From positions 60,566 to 124,565 of the forward strand of contig CANRFJ010000007.1 of the NCBI GenBank assembly GCA_947629865.1: DNA of 64,000 bases, read 5' to 3'. The translations under genes were made by a program, and so were the position numbers. Below the pieces are notes generated by a model. It was given only the letters and a program-made list of their open reading frames with translations, was not told the origin of the DNA and ran no database searches. The DNA comes from an uncultured Lachnospiraceae bacterium (GTDB lineage Bacteria; Bacillota; Clostridia; Lachnospirales; Lachnospiraceae). This document shows positions 34,673 to 44,171 of this stretch, piece by piece. How positions within the stretch are numbered: position 1 is the stretch's first letter; each line of letters begins with the position of its first letter.

Positions 34673-35392
34673 ATGGCGAAGAAAAATTTTTATGCGGTGA
34701 AGGCGGGCCGCAGGACGGGGATATTTTCTACATGGGCGGAGTGCAGAGAGCAGGTGGACGGATTTGCGGGCGCGCTGTTCCAGGGCTTTGCCACGAGAGA
34801 TGAGGCGGAGGCCTTTCTGGGCGGGGAGTTGTCAGAGGCGCTTTCGGGCGGAAATGATTTGGGTGCGGACAATCCGGCGACGGATAATCCGGACGGGGCT
34901 GCGGGCTGCGCCGATACGTCCGGAAAACAGAGGGAGGAGACGCTCGCTGCATCGATTGTGTGGGACGCGGCTCCGGACGAGGCGGTGGCCTATGTAGATG
35001 GAAGCTATAATGTGGAAAGCGGCGCATACGGCTGCGGCGTGGTGTTTTTTTACCGCGGGGAGGAACTCCATATCAGCAGAACGGGCGGGCGGCCGGAACT
35101 GGCCTCCATGCGCAATGTGGCCGGGGAGATTATGGGCGCGCGGATTGCCATGGAGGAGGCGGTGAGCCGGGGAGCGAAGAAACTCACGATATGGCACGAT
35201 TACCAGGGAGTCGCCTCCTGGTGTCTCGGCGAGTGGAAGACAAACAGGGAGGGAACCGCAGACTATAAGGCCTATTATGATTCCCTCCGTGACAGATTGG
35301 ATATTCGGTTTCAGAAGGTGCAGGGGCACTCCGGCGATGCGGGAAATGATCTGGCGGATCTCCTCGCAAAGCGGGCGGTGCTGAAATCTTAA
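34673..35392 (+). CDS. Ribonuclease H with N-terminal hybrid-binding domain
   Basis: A 239-aa protein. Residues 1-50 are the RNase H1 N-terminal (viroplasmin-like) domain: FYAVKAGRRTGIFSTWAECR, FAGALFQGFATRDEAEAF, which binds RNA:DNA hybrids. A ~45-residue acidic linker follows. The catalytic domain from about 100 has the metal residues Asp (AYVDGSYN), Glu (NVAGEIMGA), Asp (TIWHDYQGV) and Asp (GNDLADLLA). It removes RNA from hybrids. The start is behind GAGGAGG. Confidence 0.92.
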   Translation: MAKKNFYAVKAGRRTGIFSTWAECREQVDGFAGALFQGFATRDEAEAFLGGELSEALSGGNDLGADNPATDNPDGAAGCADTSGKQREETLAASIVWDAAPDEAVAYVDGSYNVESGAYGCGVVFFYRGEELHISRTGGRPELASMRNVAGEIMGARIAMEEAVSRGAKKLTIWHDYQGVASWCLGEWKTNREGTADYKAYYDSLRDRLDIRFQKVQGHSGDAGNDLADLLAKRAVLKS

Positions 35393-35395
35393 GGG

Positions 35396-37462
35396 CTAAG
35401 CCTTTTTTGTGTGCGCCTCTTTTGCGTGTTTGCAGAAATACATCTGGGAATTCAGCGGAGATTTTCCCCTCTGGTCTACCTTCTCATAGGTGCCGTCCGG
35501 CATGAGAAGATGGGCTTTTTTTGTGTCCGCCAGCTGGATCGTCAGGATTTTTTCCACTTCCTCTTTCAGTTCCGGCGCCTCGACAGGGAACAGGATCTCC
35601 ACGCGCTTATCCAGATTGCGGGGCATCCAGTCCGCACTTCCCATATAGATCTCCGGTTCTCCGTTGTTCTCGAAGTAGTAGATTCGGGCGTGCTCCAGAA
35701 ATGTCCCGACGATGGAGCGCACATGAATGTTCTCGCTGAGTCCCGGCACACCGGCCCGCAGGCAGCAGATGCCGCGGACGATCAGATGAATCTCCACACC
35801 GGATTGCGAGGCCGCATAGAGGGCATCCATAATGCCGGGATCGCAGAGGGAATTCATCTTAGCTATGATTTTGGCGGGCCGCCCCATGGCGGCGTTTTCT
35901 TGTTCCCTCGTAATGAGAAAGAGGAATTTGTCGCGCAGCCAGGTCGGCGCCAGCGAGAGTTTGTTCCACGCCAGAGGCTCAGAGTAGCCGGACAGCATAT
36001 TGAAAACGGCCGTGGCGTCTTCGCCGTAGGGCTGTTTACAGGTAAAGAGTCCCATGTCTGTGTAGAGTCTGGCGGTGGAATCGTTGTAGTTGCCGGTTCC
36101 CAGATGGACATAGCGGCGTATGCCGTCCTCCTCGCGGCGCACTACCAGCGTGATTTTGCTGTGTGTCTTCAGACCAACCAGACCGTAGATGACATGGCAG
36201 CCCGCCTTTTCCAGCATACGGGCCCAGACGATATTGTTTTCCTCGTCAAATCGTGCCTTTAACTCGACCAGCACCGTGACCTGCTTGCCGTTTTCGGCGG
36301 CCTCTGCCAGAGAGGCGATGATGGGGGAGTGGCTGCTGACACGGTACAGCGTCTGCTTGATGGCCAGTACGTCCGGATCCCTGGAGGCAATCCGCACGAA
36401 GTTCACCACCGGATCAAAGGACTCGTAGGGGTGGTGGAGCAGGATGTCGTGTTCGCGGATCTGCTCGAACAGTCCCCGCCCGCTCTCCAGACAGTGGGGA
36501 GGCTGCGGCGTAAAGGGCGCGTCCTTCAGGTGGTCAAAGCCCTCCATGCCGTAGACCTTCATAAGAAAAGTCAAATCGAGAGGGCCGTTGATCTTGAAGA
36601 TGGAGTCCTCGTTTATGCTCAGCTCCCGACGCAGAATCTTGAGGAGGCGCTTGTCGATGTCGTCCTCGACCTCCAGCCGGATCGCCTCGCCCCACTGGCG
36701 TTTTTTCAATTGCTTCTCGATCTCAATCAGGAGGTCAGCCGCCTCGTCCTCGTCGATTGTCAGGTCTGCATTGCGCATGACTCGGTAGGGAGTGGCGCAC
36801 AGCACCTTATAGTTCATAAACAGTTTTTGTATATTCTTCTCAATAATCTGTTCCAGCAGAAGAACGGTCGTGCAGTTGTCCTCGTCCGGCGGGATCATGA
36901 CGATTCGGGGGAGAACCGAGGGAACCTGTACCGTGGCAAAATCCAGGGTGTCCTTCTTCTTCCTGTCCATGAGAAGCGCCCCGATGTTCAGTGTCTTATT
37001 GCGAATCAGGGGAAAAGGCCGGGAGGAATCTACCGCCATGGGCGTCAGAACGGGAAACACCTCCTGCTTAAAATAGGTGTCCACATAGTCCGCCTGTTCC
37101 GGCGTCAGCTTCTCATATTCCGTCACGATTTTCAGGCCTGCTTTCTTCAGGGATGGCAGAAAGGAGCGGTTATAGGTGGAATACTGGGAGGCCACAAAGG
37201 CGTGGGCGACCTTCAGTATTGCGTCGATCTGCTCCTTCGGAGTCATGCCGGCCATGTCCTTCTTCGTATAGCCCGCATTGTACTGGTCTTTCAGGGAGGC
37301 CACGCGGATCATAAAAAATTCGTCCAGATTGGAGGCGGTAATGCTCAAAAACTTGAGCCGCTCCATCAGTGGAATTTGCTTGTCCCTGGCCTCGGATAAA
37401 ACCCGATAGTTAAAATCCAGCCAGCTCAGTTCTCGGTTTTTAAATTTTTCTGACTTTTCCAT
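35396..37462 (-). CDS. ppk1: Polyphosphate kinase
   Basis: 688 aa from the ATG at 37462, behind GGAGGT; an in-frame ATG four codons earlier has a poorer site. PPK1 signatures: FKNRELSWLDFNYRVL at the start, DPDVLAIKQTLYRVSSHSPI, the phosphorylated His in GLKTHSKITLVVR, HLGTGNYNDSTARLYTDMGL and the second His in LEHARIYYFEN. It adds the gamma phosphate of ATP to polyphosphate. The gene overlaps the end of ppx by 23 bases, coupling synthesis and breakdown. Confidence 0.95.
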   Translation of the reverse strand: MEKSEKFKNRELSWLDFNYRVLSEARDKQIPLMERLKFLSITASNLDEFFMIRVASLKDQYNAGYTKKDMAGMTPKEQIDAILKVAHAFVASQYSTYNRSFLPSLKKAGLKIVTEYEKLTPEQADYVDTYFKQEVFPVLTPMAVDSSRPFPLIRNKTLNIGALLMDRKKKDTLDFATVQVPSVLPRIVMIPPDEDNCTTVLLLEQIIEKNIQKLFMNYKVLCATPYRVMRNADLTIDEDEAADLLIEIEKQLKKRQWGEAIRLEVEDDIDKRLLKILRRELSINEDSIFKINGPLDLTFLMKVYGMEGFDHLKDAPFTPQPPHCLESGRGLFEQIREHDILLHHPYESFDPVVNFVRIASRDPDVLAIKQTLYRVSSHSPIIASLAEAAENGKQVTVLVELKARFDEENNIVWARMLEKAGCHVIYGLVGLKTHSKITLVVRREEDGIRRYVHLGTGNYNDSTARLYTDMGLFTCKQPYGEDATAVFNMLSGYSEPLAWNKLSLAPTWLRDKFLFLITREQENAAMGRPAKIIAKMNSLCDPGIMDALYAASQSGVEIHLIVRGICCLRAGVPGLSENIHVRSIVGTFLEHARIYYFENNGEPEIYMGSADWMPRNLDKRVEILFPVEAPELKEEVEKILTIQLADTKKAHLLMPDGTYEKVDQRGKSPLNSQMYFCKHAKEAHTKKA

Positions 37463-38984
37463 GTTTACCTCCACTCTTTTTCTGTTTTAGCATGGGACGG
37501 ATTCCGAAGACCTCCTGAAATACATCGGCCTTCTGGTGGAACAGTCCTTTTTCCAGTGTGATGTCTGCCATGGTATCGGCGGTGATGGTGAGAATACCGT
37601 CTTCGAGAGTGACGCCGACGTTCTTTATTTTCTGGCGGTTACTCTTGTCCAGTACATTGGCAGTTTTTAAAATTGCATTTAACTTTACGATGGTAATGTA
37701 CTCCTCTCGCGTAAAATCCTCGTCCAGTTCTTCGTAGGCGGGGAAGGAGGAGCTGTTGTAGCGCACCATGTTGGCGATGATAGTTCGCTCCTTGTGGGAT
37801 ATGCCGATGATTTCCGTGGACATGATAATCCGGTAGGAGCACTCTCTGGACTGAATCTCGTTGATGTAGGCGCCGCAGCTGTGGAGTATGACGGCGATCT
37901 GCAGAAGAAGGCGCTCCCGCTTTCCGAGTCCGTGGAGTTTCCGGATCCGGTCGAAAATCTGGAGAGCCAGCGTCTGAACGTTTTCCACATGCTTCATGTC
38001 CACCATATATTTTCGGGCAATGTTTTCCGCAGTGGATAAAATGTCCTCGGTGAAATCGTGTTCCATTATGAATTTGACCTTTTTCTCCGCATATTCCGCG
38101 GCCATGCCATCGCAGAGGTCAACGGCCGAGAGAAGAATTTCGCTGCAGCCGGTGAGGTCGGAGATTTTGCGGCAGATGAGAATCGTGGGGATTGCCAGCC
38201 TCGCGCTGGTTCCGGCCAGCTCTCTGGGGAGTTTGTTCCGGGACATGGCCTTCTGTGTCAGAATCCCTTCAAATTCGTTCTTGCCGCCCTTATGATTCCG
38301 TTTCAGATAGTAGTAAATATCGGGAATCATCTCGCCGATTGCAATGACGTGCTTTATGTTAGTTGAATTCAGATATAATTTCTTAAATGTCAAAAGATCC
38401 TTTTCAATGTATTCGTCAATCAGGGCGTGATAGTCGTATGCCTCGCCCTGCATGGCCAGCAAAAGCTCCCGAATACGGGAGGAGCCGAGCAGAAGATTCT
38501 GGGTTGCGCACAATTTTCCCCCGTTGAAGATAGAGAGCTGGACGCTGCCGGCTCCGATATCGACGATCAGGGTGCCGTCCTCAATCAGGGATTCGAAGTT
38601 CCTCTGCCTGAGCGCCAGCGCTTTGTAATAGAGAAAACGCGCCTCGCTGTTGCTCAGAACGCGCATGCTGAATCCGGTCTGGATCTTTATCTGGTCGATG
38701 ACGACGAGGAAGTTGCGTGCCTCGCGGAGAACGCTGGTGGCATAAATCTGCCAGGAAGCGGCCTGATACTCTTTTAACATCTGCTTAAAGTCATTCAGGG
38801 TATTACATAATTCCTCAATGGTCTGATAGGAGATAAATCCCTTTGTATAGGTCTCCGCCCCCAGGGACAGTTTGTGGCGCACATGCGTGAGCTCGCGGAT
38901 TCCGTGCTGCTTGGAAATCTCATAGAGCTTCATGGATAATTCGCCCGATCCTATATCAATGGTCGCGTAAGTGGATATCGCCAT
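37440..38984 (-). CDS. ppx: Exopolyphosphatase / GppA-type phosphatase with HD domain
   Basis: A 514-aa protein. The N-terminal half is the ASKHA fold (ATIDIGSGELSMKLYEIS, TLIVDIGAGSVQLSIFNG). The second half has an HD-like helical domain (AVILHSCGAYINE, STEIIGISHKERTIIANMVR). It hydrolyses terminal phosphates of polyphosphate and possibly pppGpp. Start behind GAGGAGGTGA. It is followed by ppk1 in the same operon. Confidence 0.9.
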   Translation of the reverse strand: MAISTYATIDIGSGELSMKLYEISKQHGIRELTHVRHKLSLGAETYTKGFISYQTIEELCNTLNDFKQMLKEYQAASWQIYATSVLREARNFLVVIDQIKIQTGFSMRVLSNSEARFLYYKALALRQRNFESLIEDGTLIVDIGAGSVQLSIFNGGKLCATQNLLLGSSRIRELLLAMQGEAYDYHALIDEYIEKDLLTFKKLYLNSTNIKHVIAIGEMIPDIYYYLKRNHKGGKNEFEGILTQKAMSRNKLPRELAGTSARLAIPTILICRKISDLTGCSEILLSAVDLCDGMAAEYAEKKVKFIMEHDFTEDILSTAENIARKYMVDMKHVENVQTLALQIFDRIRKLHGLGKRERLLLQIAVILHSCGAYINEIQSRECSYRIIMSTEIIGISHKERTIIANMVRYNSSSFPAYEELDEDFTREEYITIVKLNAILKTANVLDKSNRQKIKNVGVTLEDGILTITADTMADITLEKGLFHQKADVFQEVFGIRPMLKQKKSGGKHGKVRKI

Positions 38985-39122
38985 AGAGTCACCTCCTCTG
39001 TTATATATATATTTTACAATGATTGCGCAAAAAAAACTAGTGGTTTTTGCCAGGAATATGGTAAAATAATCTGAGCAGGGAAAAAACCTGCCATGAACAG
39101 ATAAAAGAGAGGGTGACTTCTT

Positions 39123-40154
39123 TTGAAAACGAGTGATTTTTACTACGAGCTGCCGAGGGAGCTGATCGCACAGGATCCGCTTGAGGAGAGGAGCGATTCA
39201 CGACTGCTGGTGCTGCACCGGAGTTCCGGCCGGATCGAGCACAGAGGCTTTAGGGATATTGTGGAATATCTGAGAGCGGGAGACTGTCTGGTGCGGAACG
39301 ACACCAGAGTGATTCCCGCCAGGCTGTTCGGGCGGCGGAAGGATACCGGAGCCGTGGTGGAACTTCTGCTGCTCAAACGCATGGAGAATGACATATGGGA
39401 GACACTGGTAAAACCGGGGAAAAAGGCGCGGACAGGCGCCCGCCTGGACTTCGGGGACGGGAGGCTTGAGGGCGAGATAATCTCCGTAGAGGAGGACGGC
39501 AACCGGAGGATTCAGTTCCGGTATGACGGGATTTTCGAGGAGATTCTGGACGAGCTAGGGCAGATGCCCCTGCCGCCCTATATTACCCACACCCTGCGGG
39601 ACAGGAACCGCTATCAGACAGTATATGCCAGATACGAGGGCTCGGCGGCGGCGCCGACGGCGGGGCTGCACTTTACGGAGGAACTGTTTGACGAGCTGGA
39701 GCGAAAGGGCGTCCTGGTGGCAAACGTCACGCTCCATGTGGGGCTTGGCACGTTCCGCCCCGTCAAGACGGAGAATGTGGCGGAACACCATATGCACTCG
39801 GAGCACTTCCGGATTGAGCCGGAGGAGGCGGAGAAGATAAATCGGGCCAGGGCTGCCGGCGGGCGTATCATCTGCGTGGGCACCACAAGCTGCCGGACGC
39901 TTGAATCGGCGACGGGGGAGGACGGCGTTTTGAGGTCGGGCGAGGCTGACACGGATATCTTTATTTATCCGGGATATTCCTTCCGCATAATGGACGCCCT
40001 GATCACTAATTTTCATCTGCCGGAGTCCACGCTGTTGATGCTGGTGTCGGCGCTGGCGGGGAAGGATCTTGTCATGAAGGCCTACGCGGAGGCGGTGCGG
40101 GAGCGCTACCGGTTTTTTTCCTTCGGAGACGCCATGCTGATTCTGGAGGACTAG
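39123..40154 (+). CDS. queA: S-adenosylmethionine:tRNA ribosyltransferase-isomerase
   Basis: A 343-aa protein with a TTG start at 39123 behind GAGGGTGA. QueA motifs: [90 protein letters not shown]. It moves the ribosyl part of SAM to 7-aminomethyl-7-deazaguanine in tRNA, giving epoxyqueuosine. Length is standard. No tgt, yajC or ruvB gene lies next to it in this window. Confidence 0.95.
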   Translation: MKTSDFYYELPRELIAQDPLEERSDSRLLVLHRSSGRIEHRGFRDIVEYLRAGDCLVRNDTRVIPARLFGRRKDTGAVVELLLLKRMENDIWETLVKPGKKARTGARLDFGDGRLEGEIISVEEDGNRRIQFRYDGIFEEILDELGQMPLPPYITHTLRDRNRYQTVYARYEGSAAAPTAGLHFTEELFDELERKGVLVANVTLHVGLGTFRPVKTENVAEHHMHSEHFRIEPEEAEKINRARAAGGRIICVGTTSCRTLESATGEDGVLRSGEADTDIFIYPGYSFRIMDALITNFHLPESTLLMLVSALAGKDLVMKAYAEAVRERYRFFSFGDAMLILED

Positions 40155-40171
40155 CGGGAAAGGAGAGAACG

Positions 40172-41077
40172 ATGGAGAGGGAAAAGGTACTTTTTATCTA
40201 CAACCCACATGCGGGGAAGGGAGCGATGAAAAACAAACTGTCAGATGTAATGGAGATCTTCATGGAGGCAGGTTTTGAGGTGACGGTATATGCCACGAGA
40301 GAGCAGCAGGAGGCGACGGAGATCGTGCGGAGTCAGGGAGCGGATTACCGGCGCATTATCTGCTCCGGCGGCGACGGGACGCTGCACGAGGTGACGTATG
40401 GACTGATGGAACTGCCGCCGGATAGACGTCCCCGATGCGGGTATATCCCCACAGGCACAGTGAATGATTTTGCCACGGGAATCAAACTGCCGAAGCGGAT
40501 ACTGAGGGCGGCGCAGGTGGCGGCGGGCGAGGCCTGCCACCCCTATGACGTGGGGGAGATGAACGGACAGTATTTTACTTATGTCTCCGCTTTTGGCGCC
40601 TTTACGTCCGTTTCCTACGAGACGCCTCAGGCCACGAAAAACCTGCTGGGGAAGACAGCCTATTTTCTGGAGGGCGTGTCCCAGCTAAACTCTGTCAAGA
40701 GTATCCACGCACGCATCACGACAGACGGCGAGGAGTGGGAGGAGGACTGCATACTGGGAATGATTACCAATGCCCGCTCGGTGGGCGGACTTAAGTTGTT
40801 TAAAAAGAGAAATGTCCGGCTGGACGACGGCTACTTTGAGGGCGTCTTTGTCCGCACGCCCAAAAATCCGGTGGAACTGAATCTGGTGATGAATTATCTG
40901 CTGACCGGACAGCCGAACCAGCAGATCCATGTGACGCGCAGCCGTCAGGCGGTGATAGAGACAGATGAGGAGGTGGCCTATACGCTGGACGGGGAAAACG
41001 GCGGACTGCACAAAAAAGCGGTGATCACCGACCACAGGCAGGCAATCACCTATTTTCATGGACTGCAGGGGGACTGA
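40172..41077 (+). CDS. Diacylglycerol kinase family lipid kinase
   Basis: A 301-aa DagK/YegS-type kinase: FIYNPHAGKGAMKNKL at the start, the nucleotide motif ICSGGDGTLHEV near 70, YIPTGTVNDFATG near 92, and the beta-sandwich C-terminal domain with YTLDGENG. These enzymes phosphorylate diacylglycerol or related lipids to return them to phospholipid synthesis. It follows queA by 17 bases and may be co-transcribed. Confidence 0.9.
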   Translation: MEREKVLFIYNPHAGKGAMKNKLSDVMEIFMEAGFEVTVYATREQQEATEIVRSQGADYRRIICSGGDGTLHEVTYGLMELPPDRRPRCGYIPTGTVNDFATGIKLPKRILRAAQVAAGEACHPYDVGEMNGQYFTYVSAFGAFTSVSYETPQATKNLLGKTAYFLEGVSQLNSVKSIHARITTDGEEWEEDCILGMITNARSVGGLKLFKKRNVRLDDGYFEGVFVRTPKNPVELNLVMNYLLTGQPNQQIHVTRSRQAVIETDEEVAYTLDGENGGLHKKAVITDHRQAITYFHGLQGD

Positions 41078-41095
41078 TGGGGAGAGCGCAGACGC

Positions 41096-42199
41096 TTACT
41101 GCCTCTCCACTACATCATAGCGGTTCTTTCTCAGAACCTCTCTGGAGAGGTCGGCGTCCTCCCCGCTATACAGTTCGATTTTCAGTACGCCGTCGGCAAA
41201 TTCACGATTGTGGATAATGCCGATGTTTTTTATGCTGATTCCGTTGACGGACAAAATTGTGGCGATCGTGGCAATGGCGCCGGTTCGGTCGTCAATGTTG
41301 ACATAGATATCATACATGCGGGCGATCAGGCCGCTCTGTTTTGCGGGAATGGAATTGCGGTACTCTCCGGCGCTCCGGAAAGTGTCTCCAATGGCGGCGA
41401 GGTCGTCGCCCTCCATCTGCCTGCGAAACTGAGCCAGCTGCTGCTCGAAGCAGGAGAGAAAGCGGCCGATGCTCTGTTTGTTGGCTATGCAGATATCCTG
41501 CCACATCTCCGGTGAGGAAGATGCGATTCGGGTAATGTCCTTAAAGCCACCGGCGGCAAAGGCTTTCATGTTTTCCTCCTCGTCGTCGTTGAGACGCACC
41601 ATATTGACGAGAGAGGCGGCGATGATATGGGGCACATGGCTGATGGCGGCCGTGATCCGGTCGTGCTCCTCCGGCGGGACGATGACGCAGCTTGCGCCGG
41701 TTCCCTTCACCAGACAGGCCAGAGTGTCGATATCCTCTTTTTTATTCTGCTCTGAGGGCGTAATCAGGTAGTAGGCGTTTTCCAGGAGGATATCCGTGGC
41801 GTTGGCATAGCCGGTCTTCTCCGAGCCCGCCATGGGGTGTCCGCCGATAAACTGCCGCCCCAGTCCGCAGTCTGCCGCGGCCCGACAGATATTTCCCTTG
41901 ACGCTCCCCACATCGGTTATGATGCAGGAGGGGCTGATCAACGGCTTTAACAGGGGTAGGTACTCCGGATTGCGCAGCACAGGCGCGCAGAGAAAAATCA
42001 CGTCAAAGGTGCCAAAGGCCTCGCCGATCTCATAGAGGAGTTCGTCGATGACGCCCTCGTCCACCCCCTTTTCCAGATCCGGATTCTTCCGTCTGGTATA
42101 GACGCGGATGGATACATCAAATCCCCTTTTTTTCAGAGCTCTGGCGATGGAACCCCCAATCAGGCCAAAGCCGATAAATCCAAGTTCTAAGTGTCGCAT
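41096..42199 (-). CDS. tyrA: Prephenate dehydrogenase with ACT domain
   Basis: A 367-aa protein. The NAD-binding motif GFIGFGLIGGSIARAL is at the N-terminus, followed by FIGGHPMAGSEKTG near 118 and AISHVPHIIAASL near 190, and a C-terminal ACT domain from about 290 (YVNIDDRTGAIATIATILSV) that should bind tyrosine for feedback. It oxidatively decarboxylates prephenate to 4-hydroxyphenylpyruvate. Transcribed after the PRTase-like gene with a 21-bp gap. Confidence 0.93.
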   Translation of the reverse strand: MRHLELGFIGFGLIGGSIARALKKRGFDVSIRVYTRRKNPDLEKGVDEGVIDELLYEIGEAFGTFDVIFLCAPVLRNPEYLPLLKPLISPSCIITDVGSVKGNICRAAADCGLGRQFIGGHPMAGSEKTGYANATDILLENAYYLITPSEQNKKEDIDTLACLVKGTGASCVIVPPEEHDRITAAISHVPHIIAASLVNMVRLNDDEEENMKAFAAGGFKDITRIASSSPEMWQDICIANKQSIGRFLSCFEQQLAQFRRQMEGDDLAAIGDTFRSAGEYRNSIPAKQSGLIARMYDIYVNIDDRTGAIATIATILSVNGISIKNIGIIHNREFADGVLKIELYSGEDADLSREVLRKNRYDVVERQ

Positions 42200-42220
42200 G
42201 TGTCAAAGACCTCCCGCCTG

Positions 42221-42865
42221 TTACAGTTCGGAATAGCCAAAACCGTTTACAATGGCGTCGATTTTTTCTTTGTTCTTGCAGTGCGGGCACTCCTCCGGGC
42301 TGAAAGTCTGGTAGTCCGGCAAATCCTCGGCGGAGAATATGCAGTGTACCGGCTCTCCGTAAATCTCCTTTGCAGCGCTGAAAATGGCGGAGATTCCCTG
42401 AATGATGCCGCCGTAGTACTGGATACACTCCAGGCTCCTGGCGATAGTGCGTCCGGTCGTGGCGGAAGCTAACAGGAGAAGAATGTTCTTGCCCCGTACC
42501 ATGGGCTGCAGGTTGTCGCGGAAGATCATCTGTCCGTTGCTGTCAAATTCCGGCGAGACCACATAGAGGCTGTGGTGGCGGTTCAGCGACATGATCCCGT
42601 TTTTGGTGAGTTCCTCCGCCAGGCAGGCTCCTATGATCTCGCAGCCGTCCATGCAGACGATGGTATCGATCGGCTTGCTGTACTGATACTCCACGGCCAT
42701 GGCCCTCGCCACCTCGGCCGCCTCCTTTTGGCGGACCTTCAGAGTTGTCATATCCATGTAAAAATTGATGTGGGACTGTGTCGTGGCAAAATGTCCCGGC
42801 ACAACCTTCAGATTGATTTTGTTGTTGCTTTTTGAAGGAATTTTATACTCTCTGTCCAATAACAT
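42221..42865 (-). CDS. Orotate phosphoribosyltransferase-like protein with C-terminal Cys pair
   Basis: A 214-aa type I PRTase fold. IDTIVCMDGCEIIGACLAEE and the PRPP-loop segment ILLLLASATTGRTIARSL are seen, but the two acidic residues that normally precede the TTG of the loop are replaced (LLASATTG). At the C-terminus ECPHCKNKEKI could complete a zinc knuckle with other Cys. It may bind a nucleotide or PRPP as a regulator or have a diverged transferase activity. It is cotranscribed with tyrA; the window shows no pyrimidine genes nearby. Confidence 0.8.
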   Translation of the reverse strand: MLLDREYKIPSKSNNKINLKVVPGHFATTQSHINFYMDMTTLKVRQKEAAEVARAMAVEYQYSKPIDTIVCMDGCEIIGACLAEELTKNGIMSLNRHHSLYVVSPEFDSNGQMIFRDNLQPMVRGKNILLLLASATTGRTIARSLECIQYYGGIIQGISAIFSAAKEIYGEPVHCIFSAEDLPDYQTFSPEECPHCKNKEKIDAIVNGFGYSEL

Positions 42866-42950
42866 AAATAATACCCCTTTCCGATGAACTGTGATATAAC
42901 GGTTACATGTTTAGCGCCATTTGGCGGCGCCCTCTCCGTATCATTGTCCT

Positions 42951-43074
42951 AAACCGTGCAGCCCTCGTGAACACTCCGTGTTCCCTCGGTCGCGGGCTTA
43001 CGCCCTGTGTCGATGCCGTCTGACAAACCTGTCTGCAGGCAGCCGCTTTGTCAGACGGCATCGCCGCACGGTTT
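42951..43074. repeat. Branched palindromic element
   Basis: A 124-bp element with perfect 9-bp ends, AAACCGTGC (42951-42959) and GCACGGTTT (43066-43074). Inside lie a GAACAC-tcc-GTGTTC hairpin (42970-42984), a GGGC-ttac-GCCC hairpin and a perfect 17-bp inverted repeat: CGATGCCGTCTGACAAA at 43011-43027 and its complement at 43047-43063, with CCTG-tctg-CAGG in its loop. The whole can fold as a cruciform with a closed outer stem. It lies in the 358-bp gap between two divergent genes. It is probably a dispersed, non-autonomous repeat (REP/MITE-like) or a folded RNA. Confidence 0.75.
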
Positions 43075-43223
43075 ATTGCTTTCGCGGATATTATACCATA
43101 TGTTTCCGTATTCGCCTAGTGTTTTTTCGCATGGAGGGCCGTATGGGGCGCAGTCTCTTGCAATCCCACTCCGGATATGCTACAGTACATTTTATGACAG
43201 GATAAGAGGAGGAGGGGAGACAT

Positions 43224-44129
43224 ATGGACAAACGACAGAAGCGGGCGGTGGTAAAGCAGCTTCTCCTGCCGGTGTTTATTATTATCGCAGCTCTTTTGTA
43301 CCGTCCGGTCAGCGGGCTGTTCCGGAACGGGGAGACCTGGCAGGCGCCTCCGGCGGACGGCAGCAGGCTGACGGTTTCCTATCTGGATGTGGGCCAGGGC
43401 GATGCGACACTGATTCAGAAGGGAGAGTTCGACATGCTGATCGATGCCGGCGGCAACGACAAGGGGGATACAGTTGTAGAATACCTAAAAAACGCCGGTG
43501 TGGACAAACTTGATATATTGGTGGGCACCCATCTGGACAGCGACCACATAGGGGGACTGGACACGGTAATCCGGAAAATTCCCGTGGAGACGCTCTATCT
43601 GCCGGAGGATACAAAGGAGACGAAGACCTGGCGCGATGTGGAAAAGGCGATGCGGGAAAAAAAGCTGACAGCCTCAATGCCGCAGATTGGGACGGAATAT
43701 ACCTACGAGAAAAATCTGCTGCTCCGATTCCTGTCGCCGGACAGGATTTATCCGGACGCCAACAACAATTCAATCGTAGTACAGGCAGCCTACGGCTCAA
43801 ACCGCTTTCTCTTTATGGGAGACGCAGAGGAGGAGGTAGAGAGGGAACTGCTGGCTGAGAAGTACGACCTCGCCTGCGATGTGCTGAAACTGGGGCATCA
43901 CGGGAGCTATACGGCTACCAGTCCGGATTTTCTGCGGGCGGCCGATCCGGTATATGCCGTCATTAGCTGTGGGCGCGGGAATTCGTATGGGCATCCTCAC
44001 GCGGAGGTGCTGTCGCGTCTGGAGGACGAGGACGTTCAGGTTTACCGGACGGATACCATGGGGACGATACGGGCCGTATCGGACGGGAAACAGGTTGCAA
44101 TTTTTACGGAACCCATTTATAATAAGTAA
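43224..44129 (+). CDS. ComEC/Rec2-like metallo-beta-lactamase-fold hydrolase
   Basis: A 301-aa protein with an N-terminal membrane segment (LLLPVFIIIAALLY, residues 13-26). Next is the MBL fold typical of the ComEC C-terminal domain: VSYLDVGQGDATLIQ, THLDSDHIGGLD (metal site), FLFMGDAEEEVEREL and LKLGHHGSYTATSP. The channel part of ComEC is missing, so this is the stand-alone exported form found in many Firmicutes, probably a nuclease or phosphodiesterase at the outer face. Confidence 0.88.
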   Translation: MDKRQKRAVVKQLLLPVFIIIAALLYRPVSGLFRNGETWQAPPADGSRLTVSYLDVGQGDATLIQKGEFDMLIDAGGNDKGDTVVEYLKNAGVDKLDILVGTHLDSDHIGGLDTVIRKIPVETLYLPEDTKETKTWRDVEKAMREKKLTASMPQIGTEYTYEKNLLLRFLSPDRIYPDANNNSIVVQAAYGSNRFLFMGDAEEEVERELLAEKYDLACDVLKLGHHGSYTATSPDFLRAADPVYAVISCGRGNSYGHPHAEVLSRLEDEDVQVYRTDTMGTIRAVSDGKQVAIFTEPIYNK

Positions 44130-44171
44130 CAGTTTACGACATGAGATATGCGCCTGAGAAAGGAGGAGACG

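Noticed and set aside
39028..39040. A-rich stretch followed by CTAG before queA, like the 3' end of a preQ1-I riboswitch
   Set aside because: The required upstream stem-loop with GGTTC and CxACxC is not present in the preceding 60 bases.
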